NCBI GenBank assembly: GCA_965232165.1
Contig: CBDDOY010000001.1
Span: forward strand, 1,736,001-1,800,000
DNA: 64,000 nt
Source: UBA2779 sp965232165
GTDB lineage: Bacteria > Spirochaetota > Spirochaetia > DSM-2461
Reading direction: 5' to 3'
Position numbers and translations under genes: made by a program. The notes under the pieces are model-generated. The model was not told where the DNA came from and made no database searches. It saw only the letters and a list, made by a program, of their open reading frames with translations. Every line of letters begins with the position of its first letter. Position 1 is the stretch's first letter. Shown piece after piece: positions 1 through 7,664 of this stretch.

Positions 1-120
1 ACTCGAGGGGAGGGGTCAAGACATAGGTAACACTCGAGGGGAGGGGTCAAGACATAGGTAACACTCGAGGGGAGGGGTCAAGACATAGGTAACACTCGAG
101 GTTCAGGACATAGGTAACAC
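1..120. repeat. 31-bp tandem repeat, three units plus a variant
   Basis: Three perfect head-to-tail 31-bp units (1-31, 32-62, 63-93) are followed by a shorter variant (94-120). Each unit contains ACTCGAGG and GACATAGGTAAC. The same GACATAGGTAAC core recurs in the 72-bp direct repeats at 6553 and 7779. There are no unique spacers, so this is not a CRISPR array. The core resembles the ends of common insertion sequences (IS481-like is my recollection, not tested), so it may be a decayed IS end amplified by slippage. It runs to the window edge, so the full copy number is unknown. Confidence 0.85.
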
Positions 121-485
121 TTTTAGCCGAGCATGGTAACACCTTGGAGGTGGAAGCATGCCTTGGCAGGAGAGAAATACCTGCTATAAAAGGGAACTTA
201 AATTTTCAATGAAAATAGGAAATATCTGGCTTTTGTCCAAATCAGGGGTGCAATTTCATAGCGCCTGTGATACTGACAAAGCCAAGTTATTTTAAATGTT
301 CTCCTATGTGTAATTTGTGATGATGTGAAGCAGCACAAGGAGAATTCTGTCGGTATGTACCTGAAGGAAGTCCGACTTAAAACACCATTCCTTCCGCCTT
401 ATTTTCCTTGCTCTGAAAGAGAGATTCCGGGAGAATGTTGAAGAAGCGGTATCGAAGAACCAAATGAAAACGAATTATTTCTATA
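121..485. other. Intergenic stretch without recognisable gene
   Basis: I see no ORF of convincing length, RNA gene or strong repeat here. It separates the 31-bp tandem array from the promoter that was split by the IS30 element. Confidence 0.5.
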
Positions 486-513
486 TTGTCAATCGAACAC
501 ATTGTGTTATAAT
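486..513 (+). promoter_or_regulatory. Sigma70-type promoter at the IS30 insertion point
   Basis: TTGTCA (486-491) and TATAAT (508-513) are separated by 16 bp. The -10 box lies inside the 15-bp sequence duplicated on both sides of the IS30 element. Before insertion this promoter probably served the lipoprotein gene at 1791. Now it reads into the transposase gene at 613, while the downstream copy of the -10 box (1747-1752) stays with the lipoprotein gene but has lost its original -35. Confidence 0.55.
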
Positions 514-518
514 TAATT
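504..518. repeat. Left target-site duplication of the IS30 element
   Basis: The 15-bp sequence GTGTTATAATTAATT is repeated exactly at 1743-1757, directly outside the two inverted ends of the element. It contains a TATAAT -10 box. Confidence 0.75.
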
Positions 519-1742
519 GGTGAATTGTAACATTAACTGTCCGCGATAAAGAGGGCAAAAGAAGCCCCATGAAACTCATGTATACTGCTTATATGAAAAG
601 ACAGGAGTTAACATGGGACAAGAACACAATAGCACAAGCTATAGAAGGGGAAAACACTTCAATTGGGAGGAACGGCTAATTCTGGAAAGAATGATCCGCA
701 AAAAAGGGAAGGACATGCTGACAATCAAACAGATGGCAATCATCCTGGATCGCCATGAAAGAAGTATACGGAGAGAACTCAAACGAGGATCGGTTACACT
801 TCAGAATAGTGATTTATCTGCATATATGACCTATAGCGCGGACATTGGCCAGAGAAAAGCCCGTAGGGAGCTTGAAGCAAAGGGACCAGCATTGAAGCTT
901 GGTGCCGATTACAAATTTGTCAAGGAGACCCAAAAGCTCCTTAAAAAGAAATACAGCCCTGACTCAGTCATAATGCATTATAAGAAGTACTCATGGCCAA
1001 CGGGTACAAGAATCAGTACGAAAACCCTCTACCGGTATATCTATGAAGGCCTGCTGGGGAATGCCGAGAATTATCTGCTTCGGGGTAAAAGGAGGTGCAA
1101 GAATGGCTCAAATGGCCATAAGAGGCATAACAGAGCGAAATCAGCAATGAAAAGTATTTCGACCAGACCGGCGTATATTGAGGATCGAGAAGAATTTGGT
1201 CATTGGGAAATAGACAGCGTTGTGGGTGCTGAAGGCAAGGGCAAGCAAACTCTCATGACACTTGTAGAACGCTCAGGACGGGTGGTCATCATGGAAAAGT
1301 TGCCCGATGGAACATCGGGCAGCCTTGTAAAAACTCTGGACAAATTGGAGAGAAAACTGGGCAGTCGGCAGTTTTGGAGGGTGTTTAAGTCAATCACATG
1401 CGACAACGGCGGTGAATTTATGGATAGCGAGAATATGGAACGCTCCTGCTTAACCCAGCGCAAGAGAACGACTATTTACTACGCGCACCCATACTCATCG
1501 TGGGAACGGGGAAGTAATGAAAATGCCAATGGCTTAATACGGCGATTCATACCTAAAAGTTGTGATATTGGCCGTTACAGCAAGAAGGATATAAAAATGA
1601 TACAGGATTGGGTGAACAACTACCCACGGCGGATACTGGGTGGTAAGTCGGCCAATGAGGCTATCGGAATTCATCTGATAGCTTGAGGTATAAGAGAGCA
1701 TGAGTTTCATGGAAAAGTGGACAGTTAACTTGACAAGTTACC
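519..1742 (+). mobile_element. IS30-family insertion sequence, apparently intact
   Basis: The element is 1,224 bp. Its ends (519-542 and the complement of 1719-1742) form 24-bp imperfect inverted repeats matching at 19 of 24 positions and sharing TTAACTGTCC. A second shared block, CCATGAAACTCATG, lies further in on each side but is offset by about 18 bp on the left. It encodes one transposase. Perfect 15-bp direct repeats flank it (504-518, 1743-1757). Most IS30 members make 2-3-bp duplications, but IS1630 is known to make long ones, so this may be an IS1630-like member. Confidence 0.8.
613..1686 (+). CDS. IS30-family transposase
   Basis: A 357-residue DDE transposase with the IS30 layout. 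The N-terminal helix-turn-helix region (about 15-60, with RSIRREL) binds the element ends. The catalytic RNase H-like fold follows, with the first Asp in HWEIDSV, the second Asp in TCDNGGEF and the Glu in SNENANGLIRRF. AGGAG (603-607) lies 5 bp before the ATG. The reading frame has no break and all three catalytic residues are present, so the enzyme is probably active. It lies alone inside the element and is expected to be driven by the promoter at 486-513. Confidence 0.95.
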   Translation: MGQEHNSTSYRRGKHFNWEERLILERMIRKKGKDMLTIKQMAIILDRHERSIRRELKRGSVTLQNSDLSAYMTYSADIGQRKARRELEAKGPALKLGADYKFVKETQKLLKKKYSPDSVIMHYKKYSWPTGTRISTKTLYRYIYEGLLGNAENYLLRGKRRCKNGSNGHKRHNRAKSAMKSISTRPAYIEDREEFGHWEIDSVVGAEGKGKQTLMTLVERSGRVVIMEKLPDGTSGSLVKTLDKLERKLGSRQFWRVFKSITCDNGGEFMDSENMERSCLTQRKRTTIYYAHPYSSWERGSNENANGLIRRFIPKSCDIGRYSKKDIKMIQDWVNNYPRRILGGKSANEAIGIHLIA

Positions 1743-1757
1743 GTGTTATAATTAATT
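1743..1757. repeat. Right target-site duplication of the IS30 element
   Basis: Exact copy of 504-518. It leaves the lipoprotein gene with a TATAAT box (1747-1752) but without its former -35. The IS right end carries TTGACA at 1730-1735, only 11 bp from that box, which is too close for a normal hybrid promoter. Confidence 0.75.
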
Positions 1758-1790
1758 TGCTCAAGCTGAAGTCTTGGAGAGAAGAGAAGG

Positions 1791-2612
1791 ATGAAAAACA
1801 GGAAAACAATGGGCGTGCTGCTGATAATGGCACTGTTGGTTTTGGCGGGTTGTATTGATCCCGTGAGAGATGAAGGTGTTCTGCCGACAGAGAACCTGAT
1901 GGTGCGTGTGGAGGGGGGCAGCTTCCAAATGGGCTCGCCTTTAAGCGAACCAGGGCAGTTTGATGGCGAAGGACCACAGCACCGGGTGACGGTGAGTACG
2001 TTTTATATGAGCAAATACGAGGTGACGCAAGGAGAGTGGCGTGAAGTGATGGGGAGCAGTCCGTCTCACTTCAGCGGGGATAATCTTCCTGTGGAGCAAG
2101 TGAGCTGGTATGATGCGGTGGCGTACTGCAATGCGCTAAGCGTTCAGAAGAACTTGACCCCTGTCTACACGATAAACGGAACCAGTGTAACGGCAGACTG
2201 GAGCGCAGACGGGTACAGGCTGCCGACGGAGGCCGAATGGGAGTATGCGGCCCGTGGAGGCAATGCCTCTAAAGGGTACCTTTTCGCAGGAAGCGATGAT
2301 GATAGAGAAGTGGCTTGGCATGATTATAACAGTGGGGATGCAGCCCATCCTGTGGGCGGGAAGGCACCCAACGAGCTGGGTCTCCATGACATGAGCGGGA
2401 ACGTATGGGAGTGGTGCTGGGACTGGTATGGCGGGGATTATTATGAAAGTTCCCCTTCCAGCGATCCCAGGGGGCCTGCTTCGGGCTCGCACCGTGTTAA
2501 TCGCGGCGGCAGTTGGGGCAGTAATTACTGGCGCCTGCGTTCGGCCACTCGCAACATCTATGGCCCGGGCGATAGCTACTACTTCTTGGGATTCCGGCTC
2601 GTTCGTCTTTAG
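1791..2612 (+). CDS. FGE-fold (SUMF1-type) lipoprotein, probable DGR variable protein
   Basis: A 273-residue protein. Residues 1-21 are a lipoprotein signal with lipobox LAGC (Cys21), so it should be membrane-anchored. Residues about 37-272 form an FGE-sulfatase (SUMF1, C-type-lectin fold) domain with the usual landmarks: GGSFQMGS, EVTQGEW, RLPTEAEWEYAARGG, MSGNVWEWCWDW and RGGSW near the end. The two catalytic cysteines of true formylglycine-generating enzymes are absent from the C-terminal stretch (LRSATR), so it is likely a binding scaffold. Its last 40 codons differ from the paralogue at 6711 in a DGR-like pattern (see 2486-2608). GGAGAG lies about 8 bp before the ATG. An IS30 copy has separated it from its original promoter, so expression may be altered. 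Confidence 0.9.
   Translation: MKNRKTMGVLLIMALLVLAGCIDPVRDEGVLPTENLMVRVEGGSFQMGSPLSEPGQFDGEGPQHRVTVSTFYMSKYEVTQGEWREVMGSSPSHFSGDNLPVEQVSWYDAVAYCNALSVQKNLTPVYTINGTSVTADWSADGYRLPTEAEWEYAARGGNASKGYLFAGSDDDREVAWHDYNSGDAAHPVGGKAPNELGLHDMSGNVWEWCWDWYGGDYYESSPSSDPRGPASGSHRVNRGGSWGSNYWRLRSATRNIYGPGDSYYFLGFRLVRL
2486..2608 (+). other. DGR-type variable region 1 (3' end of the FGE-fold lipoprotein)
   Basis: Aligned with 7529-7655, 16 codons differ, and 14 of these keep the third base while the first and/or second base changes. Examples are CAC/GGC, AAT/GCT, GGC/TAC, AGT/GAT, TAC/GCC, AAC/CTC, ATC/AGC, TAT/AAT and GAT/TCT. All but one of the variable codons (TGG/AGG) end in C or T. The framework between them (CGCGGCGGCAGTTGG, CTGCGTTCGGCC) is identical DNA. 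This is what adenine-specific mutagenic retrohoming from AAY codons leaves. Right after the stop both genes share TTTTGAAAGCATCCGGCAGC (here 2613-2632), a candidate homing signal. Confidence 0.8.
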
Positions 2613-2669
2613 TTTTGAAAGCATCCGGCAGCCAGCAGCCGGAGAAGCTGGAACGGCGGGAAATGTGTA

Positions 2670-2711
2670 AATATTTTGACCGATTATGCGGTCAAAATAT
2701 TCGATTTTTTG
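2670..2711 (+). terminator. Rho-independent terminator after the FGE-fold lipoprotein
   Basis: AATATTTTGACCG and its complement CGGTCAAAATATT enclose a 6-nt loop, followed by CGATTTTTT. The stem is 13 bp. It sits about 60 bp after the stop codon of the gene at 1791. Confidence 0.75.
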
Positions 2712-2754
2712 GGATGCAGAATTGGCCGGGATTTCAGTTGGAGAGCCGCTCAAA

Positions 2755-2801
2755 GATCAATATCTGGGCGCACCCTTCGGGCCGGGCTTTCCGCTGCAAT
2801 G
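2755..2801 (-). repeat. Family A repeat, truncated copy 1
   Basis: Only the end bearing GGGCGCACCCTTCGGGC and CTTTCCGCTGCAATG is present. The central hairpin and the other end are missing. Orientation is opposite to the copies that begin GCGCAAGGG. Confidence 0.75.
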
Positions 2802-2836
2802 TTTCCACTCAGAACTCATAATTCAAAAATCAGGCC

Positions 2837-2937
2837 CCCCTTTTTTGACCGCACTCAGGCCGACGACAGCCCTGAGACAGAAGACCATTGCCGCCGCCAA
2901 ACTGGAACAGGGGCATCGGCGGATGTCAAAAGAGGGG
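2837..2937. repeat. Possible small inverted-repeat-bounded element
   Basis: CCCCTTTTTTGAC (2837-2849) and the complement of GTCAAAAGAGGGG (2925-2937) match at 12 of 13 positions and bound about 100 bp with no gene. I saw no other copy in the window, so this could be chance or a solitary element. Confidence 0.3.
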
Positions 2938-3066
2938 TGAGGAACGAGCCCCGAAGGGCGGCTTCGGATGCCTGTAACCCGCCGCAGGCGCGAGGAATTT
3001 CAACCGCCTGCCTGCAACTCACAGGCAGATAATACCGCCGGAATTATCAATCCTCTTACACCGAAG

Positions 3067-3158
3067 CTAAAGTTTATCAATCTCCGCCTGTGTTAATCCG
3101 GCTGTCTTGCAGATTATATCGGCGGCAATACCGGCCTTCTTCATCCCTTTGGCAACTT
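3067..3158 (-). pseudogene. C-terminal remnant, Rpn/PD-(D/E)XK transposase-like family
   Basis: On the minus strand the frame reads VAKGMKKAGIAADIICKTAG then LTQAEIDKL and a stop. That is the typical C-terminus of the Rpn family of recombination-promoting nucleases/putative transposases (helical tail ending in LTxEEIxKL). The 5' part is cut off exactly where the family B element starts at 3161, and I do not find it beyond the element. About 30 codons survive. The family call rests on a short motif. Confidence 0.45.
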
Positions 3159-3160
3159 GG

Positions 3161-3321
3161 GGGCACCTCTAAAAAACAGCTTTAGGAAATTGACGAAGAA
3201 ATTTTGTCGATACAAGGCGGCAAAAGCTCAAGCGTAGCTGGGCTTAGTTGAGTATTTTGACAACGCAGCAGCGGCGGAAAAGTTCGAGTCAAGAACTAAA
3301 TGAGGTTTTTTAGAGGTGCCC
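3161..3321 (+). mobile_element. Family B MITE-like element, copy 1
   Basis: A 161-bp non-coding element bounded by inverted ends GGGCACCTCTAAAAAAC and its complement. Its interior is shared with the copies at 12643, 25301 and 42235 (GAAATTGACGAAGAAATT and GTATTTTGACAACGCAG). No transposase is encoded. The flanks show no obvious target duplication at this copy. It interrupts a nuclease-like gene remnant on its left. Confidence 0.85.
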
Positions 3322-3355
3322 ATAGGTCCTGAACCCGTACCGATTCCGTCAAAGC

Positions 3356-3384
3356 TTGACAGGATTCCTTCCCCGGCTTATAAC
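3356..3384 (+). promoter_or_regulatory. Sigma70-type promoter for ahcY
   Basis: TTGACA (3356-3361) and TATAAC (3379-3384) are 17 bp apart. This gives a leader of roughly 60-80 nt before the start codon of ahcY. I found no clear riboswitch fold in that leader by eye. Confidence 0.65.
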
Positions 3385-3473
3385 CTAGAATCTACACAAT
3401 GCACCCCTTGAATCTATCAGCTAATTACTTTATGGTTTATTAGAGAATCACCGTGGTGTTAGGGAGAACTGAT

Positions 3474-4913
3474 TTGACAGATGTTGACAGCATAATTCCT
3501 CTTGACAGGGATATCGGATATAAGGTCCACGATATAGCTTTGGCCGAACTCGGGTATAAGGAAATGCAGCTTTCCGAGCGGGAAGTTCCCGGTTTAATGG
3601 CTCTCATTGCCAAGTATGGCGGAAAGAAACCCCTGAAAGGGTTCAAGATTGCCGGCTCACTTCATATGACCATTCAGACAGCAATGCTCATCAAAACTCT
3701 CTATGAACTTGGTGCCGATCTGCGGTGGGCTTCTTGTAATATCTTTTCAACACAAGATCATGCCGCCGCCGCCATTGCCGATTCCGGCATGGCCGGCGTA
3801 TTCGCCTGGAAGGGCGAATCTCTCGATGAGTACTGGTGGTGTACGGAAATGGCCTTAACCTGGCCGGACGGCTCAGGGCCCAGCCTCATCGTTGATGATG
3901 GCGGGGATGCGGCGTTAATGGTACATAAGGGCGTTGAAGCCGAAAACAACCCCTCTCTGCTGGATGCCGGCTATGACAGCAAAGAGGTTCGTATTCTGAT
4001 GAATCGCCTTGCGGATTCATACCGGCATGATACCAGTAAGTGGCGCAAGATAGCCGAACAGATACGGGGTGTATCCGAAGAAACGACGACCGGTGTTCAA
4101 AGGCTGTATCAGATGGAAAAAACCGGCAAGCTGCTTTTTCCTGCCATCAATGTCAATGACTCGGTTACAAAATCTAAATTCGACAATCTTTATGGGTGCA
4201 GGGAGTCTCTCATTGACGGCATCAAGCGTGCGACTGACATCATGATAGCGGGCAAGAAGGTGGTTGTTCTCGGCTACGGTGATGTCGGCAAAGGCTGTGC
4301 CCAGGCGATGAGAGGAATGGGCGCAAGAGTTATGATTACCGAGATCGACCCCATCTGTGCATTACAGGCGGCGATGGAAGGCTACGAAGTGGCCGTCATG
4401 GAAGAGGTGATGCATGATGCGGATATATTCGTGACGGCTACAGGCAACTTGCATGTGATTTCCGGCAAGATGATGGAAAAGATGAAAGATGAAGCCATAA
4501 TCTGTAACATTGGGCACTTTGATAATGAGATTGAGATGACCTATTTAGAGAACAATTCACGATGCAGGTGCCAGAACATCAAGCCGCAGGTTGATAAATG
4601 GACCCTGGAGTCGGGGCGGTCCATCATCGTGCTTGCAGAGGGCCGATTGGTAAACCTTGGCTGTGCGACAGGGCATCCTTCTTTCGTCATGTCCAATTCA
4701 TTTACCAATCAGGTTCTAGCTCAGATTGAATTGGCCGCCAATAATGAATTGGAAAAAAAGGTGTACACCCTTCCCAAGAAGCTGGATGAAGAGGTGGCGC
4801 GGCTTCATCTCGACCGACTCGGAGTGAAGCTCACTAGGCTTATGGCAAAGCAAGCCGAATACATGGGTATTCCTGTTGACGGCCCGTTTAAATCCGAGCG
4901 TTACCGTTACTAG
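3474..4913 (+). CDS. ahcY: Adenosylhomocysteinase (S-adenosyl-L-homocysteine hydrolase)
   Basis: Cytosolic NAD-dependent enzyme splitting S-adenosylhomocysteine to adenosine and homocysteine, which keeps methyltransferases free of product inhibition. Family blocks seen: SLHMTIQTAMLI, SCNIFSTQDHAAAAI, the NAD-binding GYGDVGKGCAQ, NIGHFDNEI, and the C-terminal end KSERYRY typical of the family. Length of about 480 fits. TTG at 3474 has AGGGAG 7 bp upstream; a longer frame opens at GTG 3453 with poorer spacing, so the start is not certain. It has its own promoter and stands as a single gene. Confidence 0.95.
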   Translation: MTDVDSIIPLDRDIGYKVHDIALAELGYKEMQLSEREVPGLMALIAKYGGKKPLKGFKIAGSLHMTIQTAMLIKTLYELGADLRWASCNIFSTQDHAAAAIADSGMAGVFAWKGESLDEYWWCTEMALTWPDGSGPSLIVDDGGDAALMVHKGVEAENNPSLLDAGYDSKEVRILMNRLADSYRHDTSKWRKIAEQIRGVSEETTTGVQRLYQMEKTGKLLFPAINVNDSVTKSKFDNLYGCRESLIDGIKRATDIMIAGKKVVVLGYGDVGKGCAQAMRGMGARVMITEIDPICALQAAMEGYEVAVMEEVMHDADIFVTATGNLHVISGKMMEKMKDEAIICNIGHFDNEIEMTYLENNSRCRCQNIKPQVDKWTLESGRSIIVLAEGRLVNLGCATGHPSFVMSNSFTNQVLAQIELAANNELEKKVYTLPKKLDEEVARLHLDRLGVKLTRLMAKQAEYMGIPVDGPFKSERYRY

Positions 4914-4984
4914 GCTATGAATTCCACATGTCATTTTTTTGCTTGCAATCCTGTCCACATTCTACATACATGCAGGACAAATCA

Positions 4985-6406
4985 ATGAGTTTGGCCCAAC
5001 TATTGAATGCCGTGAGAGAGCATCCTCAAATAGTCGAAATCTTGAATAATTTGGGTGTCTCTATCATTGACGACAATGAATCCCGTTTCATATCAAAAGG
5101 TGTTTTCAGTAAGATTGCCGGTATAGGCAGCCCTGATGAGGATGAGTGGATATCGCTGATTCATCCCGATGATTTAGGGCAATTCAAGAAGGAGCAAGCG
5201 GCCTTGCGTCATGGTCAGAACCTGGTATATGAAAATAAGTTCCGTATTCGAGACGAACAGGGAAATTGGAGATATATATCCAGTAAATCAGGAGTATTTC
5301 TAAGGAATGAGGATGGTACTCCTCAAATCACAATCAGTATTGGCAGTGACTTGACATCGTTGGAAGAGGAAAAGGAATCTGTGGATCAGAATGCACAGGC
5401 TGCGGGCATCTTGCTGTCCACGATTGAGGTTATCATATCAAGTCTTAACCTCGATGATACGGTGCAGCGTATCCTGGACCAGGGGAAACGATTGTTTCCC
5501 TATGATCAGGCCTCAATACAGGTGCTGCATGAGAGATTCCTCGAGATTCTCGGCGGGGCGGGTTTTCCAGAGGAAATTCCTTGTAGGAATATCAAGTATC
5601 CATTTCCCGATAAGTTGTCTTTAAGCACCAGGGCCATCCAGGAACGACGCCCTTGGAAGAGCAATGATGTTACCCGTGATTCCCTCGAATACAATCAATT
5701 AAGTGATGGTGTGCATACAATAAGATCATGGCTGGGCATTCCGCTGATTGCCCACGGAGATGTTATCGGATTGTTGACCTTTGCCAATTTCGAAGCCGAT
5801 TCGTTTAATCAACGACATCTTGATTTGGCGCAGGCCATTGCAGGACCTGTGGCCATTGCCCTTGAAAATGCCAGAATGCACGGTGAAACCTATCAATTGG
5901 CCATGCATGATGCCCTCACCGGTATTAGCAACCGCCATTCCTTCAATCTCAACGGGAAGTATTTCTTTGAGAAGGCCAGACGTGAAGGCAGAGAACTTGC
6001 TTTTGCCATGTTAGACCTGGATCATTTCAAGAAGATCAACGACGATTTCGGGCATCTTGTCGGGGACAGGGTGCTTCAAGCTGTTTGTCAAACAATCGAG
6101 AAGACTCTCCGCACCACAGATTTCATCGCTCGGTATGGAGGCGAAGAAATCATCATCTTGTTTCCCGATACATCGACCGATACGGCGGCTAGCATTGTCG
6201 ACCGTATCTGCCGGGATGTTTCCAAGTTGAAGATAGAAGGAGTTACCCGCCCTGTAACAGTCAGTGCCGGTATCGCAGGCACTCAAACGGGCAGCGGAAA
6301 GAGTATGGATGATGCGATAAACGAAGCCGATGAGGCACTCTATCAGTCAAAAAGCAATGGCCGAAACCGCATCACAATTTATCGGGAAAATTCAAGTTCC
6401 CGCTGA
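4985..6406 (+). CDS. PAS-GAF-GGDEF diguanylate cyclase
   Basis: Predicted cytosolic sensor that makes cyclic di-GMP from two GTP. The order is PAS/PAC fold (roughly residues 25-130, ending in RYISSKSGVFLRNEDG), GAF domain (about 140-300, with LGIPLIAHGDVIGLLTF), then GGDEF domain (about 310-470). The GGDEF domain carries DALTGISNRHSF, the metal site MLDLDHFKKINDDFGH and the active-site loop ARYGGEE. There is no EAL domain. No RxxD product-inhibition site is obvious before GGEE. ATG 4985 has AGGA 8 bp upstream. An ATG at 4928 in the same frame lacks a good ribosome site. The signal sensed is unknown. Confidence 0.92.
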   Translation: MSLAQLLNAVREHPQIVEILNNLGVSIIDDNESRFISKGVFSKIAGIGSPDEDEWISLIHPDDLGQFKKEQAALRHGQNLVYENKFRIRDEQGNWRYISSKSGVFLRNEDGTPQITISIGSDLTSLEEEKESVDQNAQAAGILLSTIEVIISSLNLDDTVQRILDQGKRLFPYDQASIQVLHERFLEILGGAGFPEEIPCRNIKYPFPDKLSLSTRAIQERRPWKSNDVTRDSLEYNQLSDGVHTIRSWLGIPLIAHGDVIGLLTFANFEADSFNQRHLDLAQAIAGPVAIALENARMHGETYQLAMHDALTGISNRHSFNLNGKYFFEKARREGRELAFAMLDLDHFKKINDDFGHLVGDRVLQAVCQTIEKTLRTTDFIARYGGEEIIILFPDTSTDTAASIVDRICRDVSKLKIEGVTRPVTVSAGIAGTQTGSGKSMDDAINEADEALYQSKSNGRNRITIYRENSSSR

Positions 6407-6552
6407 CAAACTCTCACCGGCCAGAATTATGCCATCTCCCAGAAATGCGAACGTATCGGCCATTGTAGAGGCCCAACGGGAATTTTTTGGGCGTTCCCCT
6501 CTGGCCGCCGAATTACTCCGGCAGCCAGAGGGTCGGGCTGACAGAGGGTTCC

Positions 6553-6624
6553 GCGGGGCTGTATCAGAAACGGGGGGGCAGGATATAGGCAGCACTCGAG
6601 GCTCAGGACATAGGTAACTGACAC
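6553..6624 (+). repeat. 72-bp direct repeat, left copy, bordering the second FGE-fold gene
   Basis: Nearly identical to 7779-7850. It begins GCGGGGCTGTATCAGAAACG and contains ACTCGAGG and GACATAGGTAAC, the core also seen in the array at 1-120. With its partner it frames about 1.2 kb containing one gene. Confidence 0.85.
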
Positions 6625-6710
6625 AACCCCGAAATTTGTCAGGGGAATCGGCTGTGCCATTATGTTATAATTGATTCCGGAAAGACAAGCGAACCGCTGG
6701 AGGAGTGTCC

Positions 6711-7664
6711 ATGAAAACCATCACCAATGTGTGCCGGTCGTGCAAGCGCGAGAATGTACCCGATGCCGAGTACCTGACTCCCCTGAGCCTGTGCGGAAAT
6801 TGCGTTGCCGAACAGATGGTGCGGATGCAGGATCAGAACAATCAAATGAGTGAAGCGTTGGAACAAATGCAGAAGCGTGTGTCAACACTGGAAACGGGAA
6901 AGAAAGAAACGATGTATCGGGCGGCTTCTTCCGGGCCTCACCATGGTTATGTGTTTGTGGAGGGGGGCAGCTTTATGATGGGTTCTCCGCCCGATGAACC
7001 GGACCGGGATTCTGATGAGGGGCCTCGGCATCGGGTGACTGTAAGCTCGTTTTACATGAAAACCACCCCAGTGACGCAGCGGGAATGGCGCGAGGTTATG
7101 GGAACCAATCCGTCTTCCTTCGAGGGGGATGACAGGCCGGTGGAGGGTGTGACCTGGTTTGATGCGGTGAAGTACTGCAACGCCTTGAGCGTTCGGGAGG
7201 GGAGCACGCCGGTGTACCGCTTAAATGGAAAGAATGTAACGGCTAATTGGAATACCGACGGCTACCGCCTGCCCGCCGAGGCCGAATGGGAATATGCGGC
7301 CCGTGGGGGCAATGCCTCTAAAGGATACCTTTACGCAGGAAGCGATAATGTCGGAGAAGTGGCCTGGTATAATGTTAACAGCGGGGGTGAAACCCGGCCT
7401 GTGGGAGGGAGGGCTCCCAATGAGCTGGGCCTCTATGACATGAGCGGGAACGTGTATGAATGGTGCTGGGACTGGTATGACGATTATTCTTCGGGGAGTC
7501 AGAGCGATCCCAGGGGGCCCGCTTCGGGCTCGGGCCGTGTTGCTCGCGGCGGCAGTTGGTACGATAGCGCCAGGGGCCTGCGTTCGGCCTACCGCCTCAG
7601 CAATAGCCCGGGCTCTAGCGACAACTTCGACCTGGGTTTCCGGCTTGTTCGGCGTGAGTTTTGA
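6711..7664 (+). CDS. Zinc-ribbon/coiled-coil FGE-fold protein, probable DGR variable protein
   Basis: A 317-residue protein without a signal peptide. The N-terminus has two CxxC pairs (CRSC, CGNC) about 16 residues apart, resembling a zinc ribbon, then a short coiled coil (about 35-60). Residues about 78-317 are a SUMF1/FGE fold (GGSFMMGSP, RLPAEAEWEYAARGG, MSGNVYEWCWDW, RGGSW). The catalytic cysteines of true FGE are missing. The FGE-domain DNA closely matches the gene at 1791 but the N-termini are unrelated, so one variable domain sits on two different anchors. ATG 6711 has GGAGG 6 bp upstream; a GTG at 6705 overlaps that site and is unlikely. A TATAAT box at 6666-6671 is a probable -10. 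Confidence 0.9.
   Translation: MKTITNVCRSCKRENVPDAEYLTPLSLCGNCVAEQMVRMQDQNNQMSEALEQMQKRVSTLETGKKETMYRAASSGPHHGYVFVEGGSFMMGSPPDEPDRDSDEGPRHRVTVSSFYMKTTPVTQREWREVMGTNPSSFEGDDRPVEGVTWFDAVKYCNALSVREGSTPVYRLNGKNVTANWNTDGYRLPAEAEWEYAARGGNASKGYLYAGSDNVGEVAWYNVNSGGETRPVGGRAPNELGLYDMSGNVYEWCWDWYDDYSSGSQSDPRGPASGSGRVARGGSWYDSARGLRSAYRLSNSPGSSDNFDLGFRLVRREF
7529..7655 (+). other. DGR-type variable region 2 (3' end of the second FGE-fold gene)
   Basis: Partner of 2486-2608. The invariant framework DNA is shared, while NNY codons vary at their first two bases. One extra codon (GAC) lies before CTGGG. The shared tail TTTTGAAAGCATCCGGCAGC follows at 7659-7678, overlapping the stop codon at 7662. Confidence 0.8.

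Noticed and set aside
1..120. Possible CRISPR array
   Set aside because: The 31-bp units are head to tail with no spacers, and no cas genes are near.
1730..1752. Hybrid promoter from the IS30 right end to the lipoprotein gene
   Set aside because: TTGACA and TATAAT are only 11 bp apart, too close for a normal promoter.
1791..2612. True formylglycine-generating enzyme / sulfatase-modifying factor
   Set aside because: The C-terminal active-site cysteines are missing and the region is hypervariable, so a catalytic role is unlikely.
2136..2753. 205-codon ORF on the minus strand opposite the FGE-fold lipoprotein
   Set aside because: It lies over the gene and its terminator. A similar mirror ORF (7221-7850) appears opposite the second FGE-fold gene simply because the two genes share DNA.
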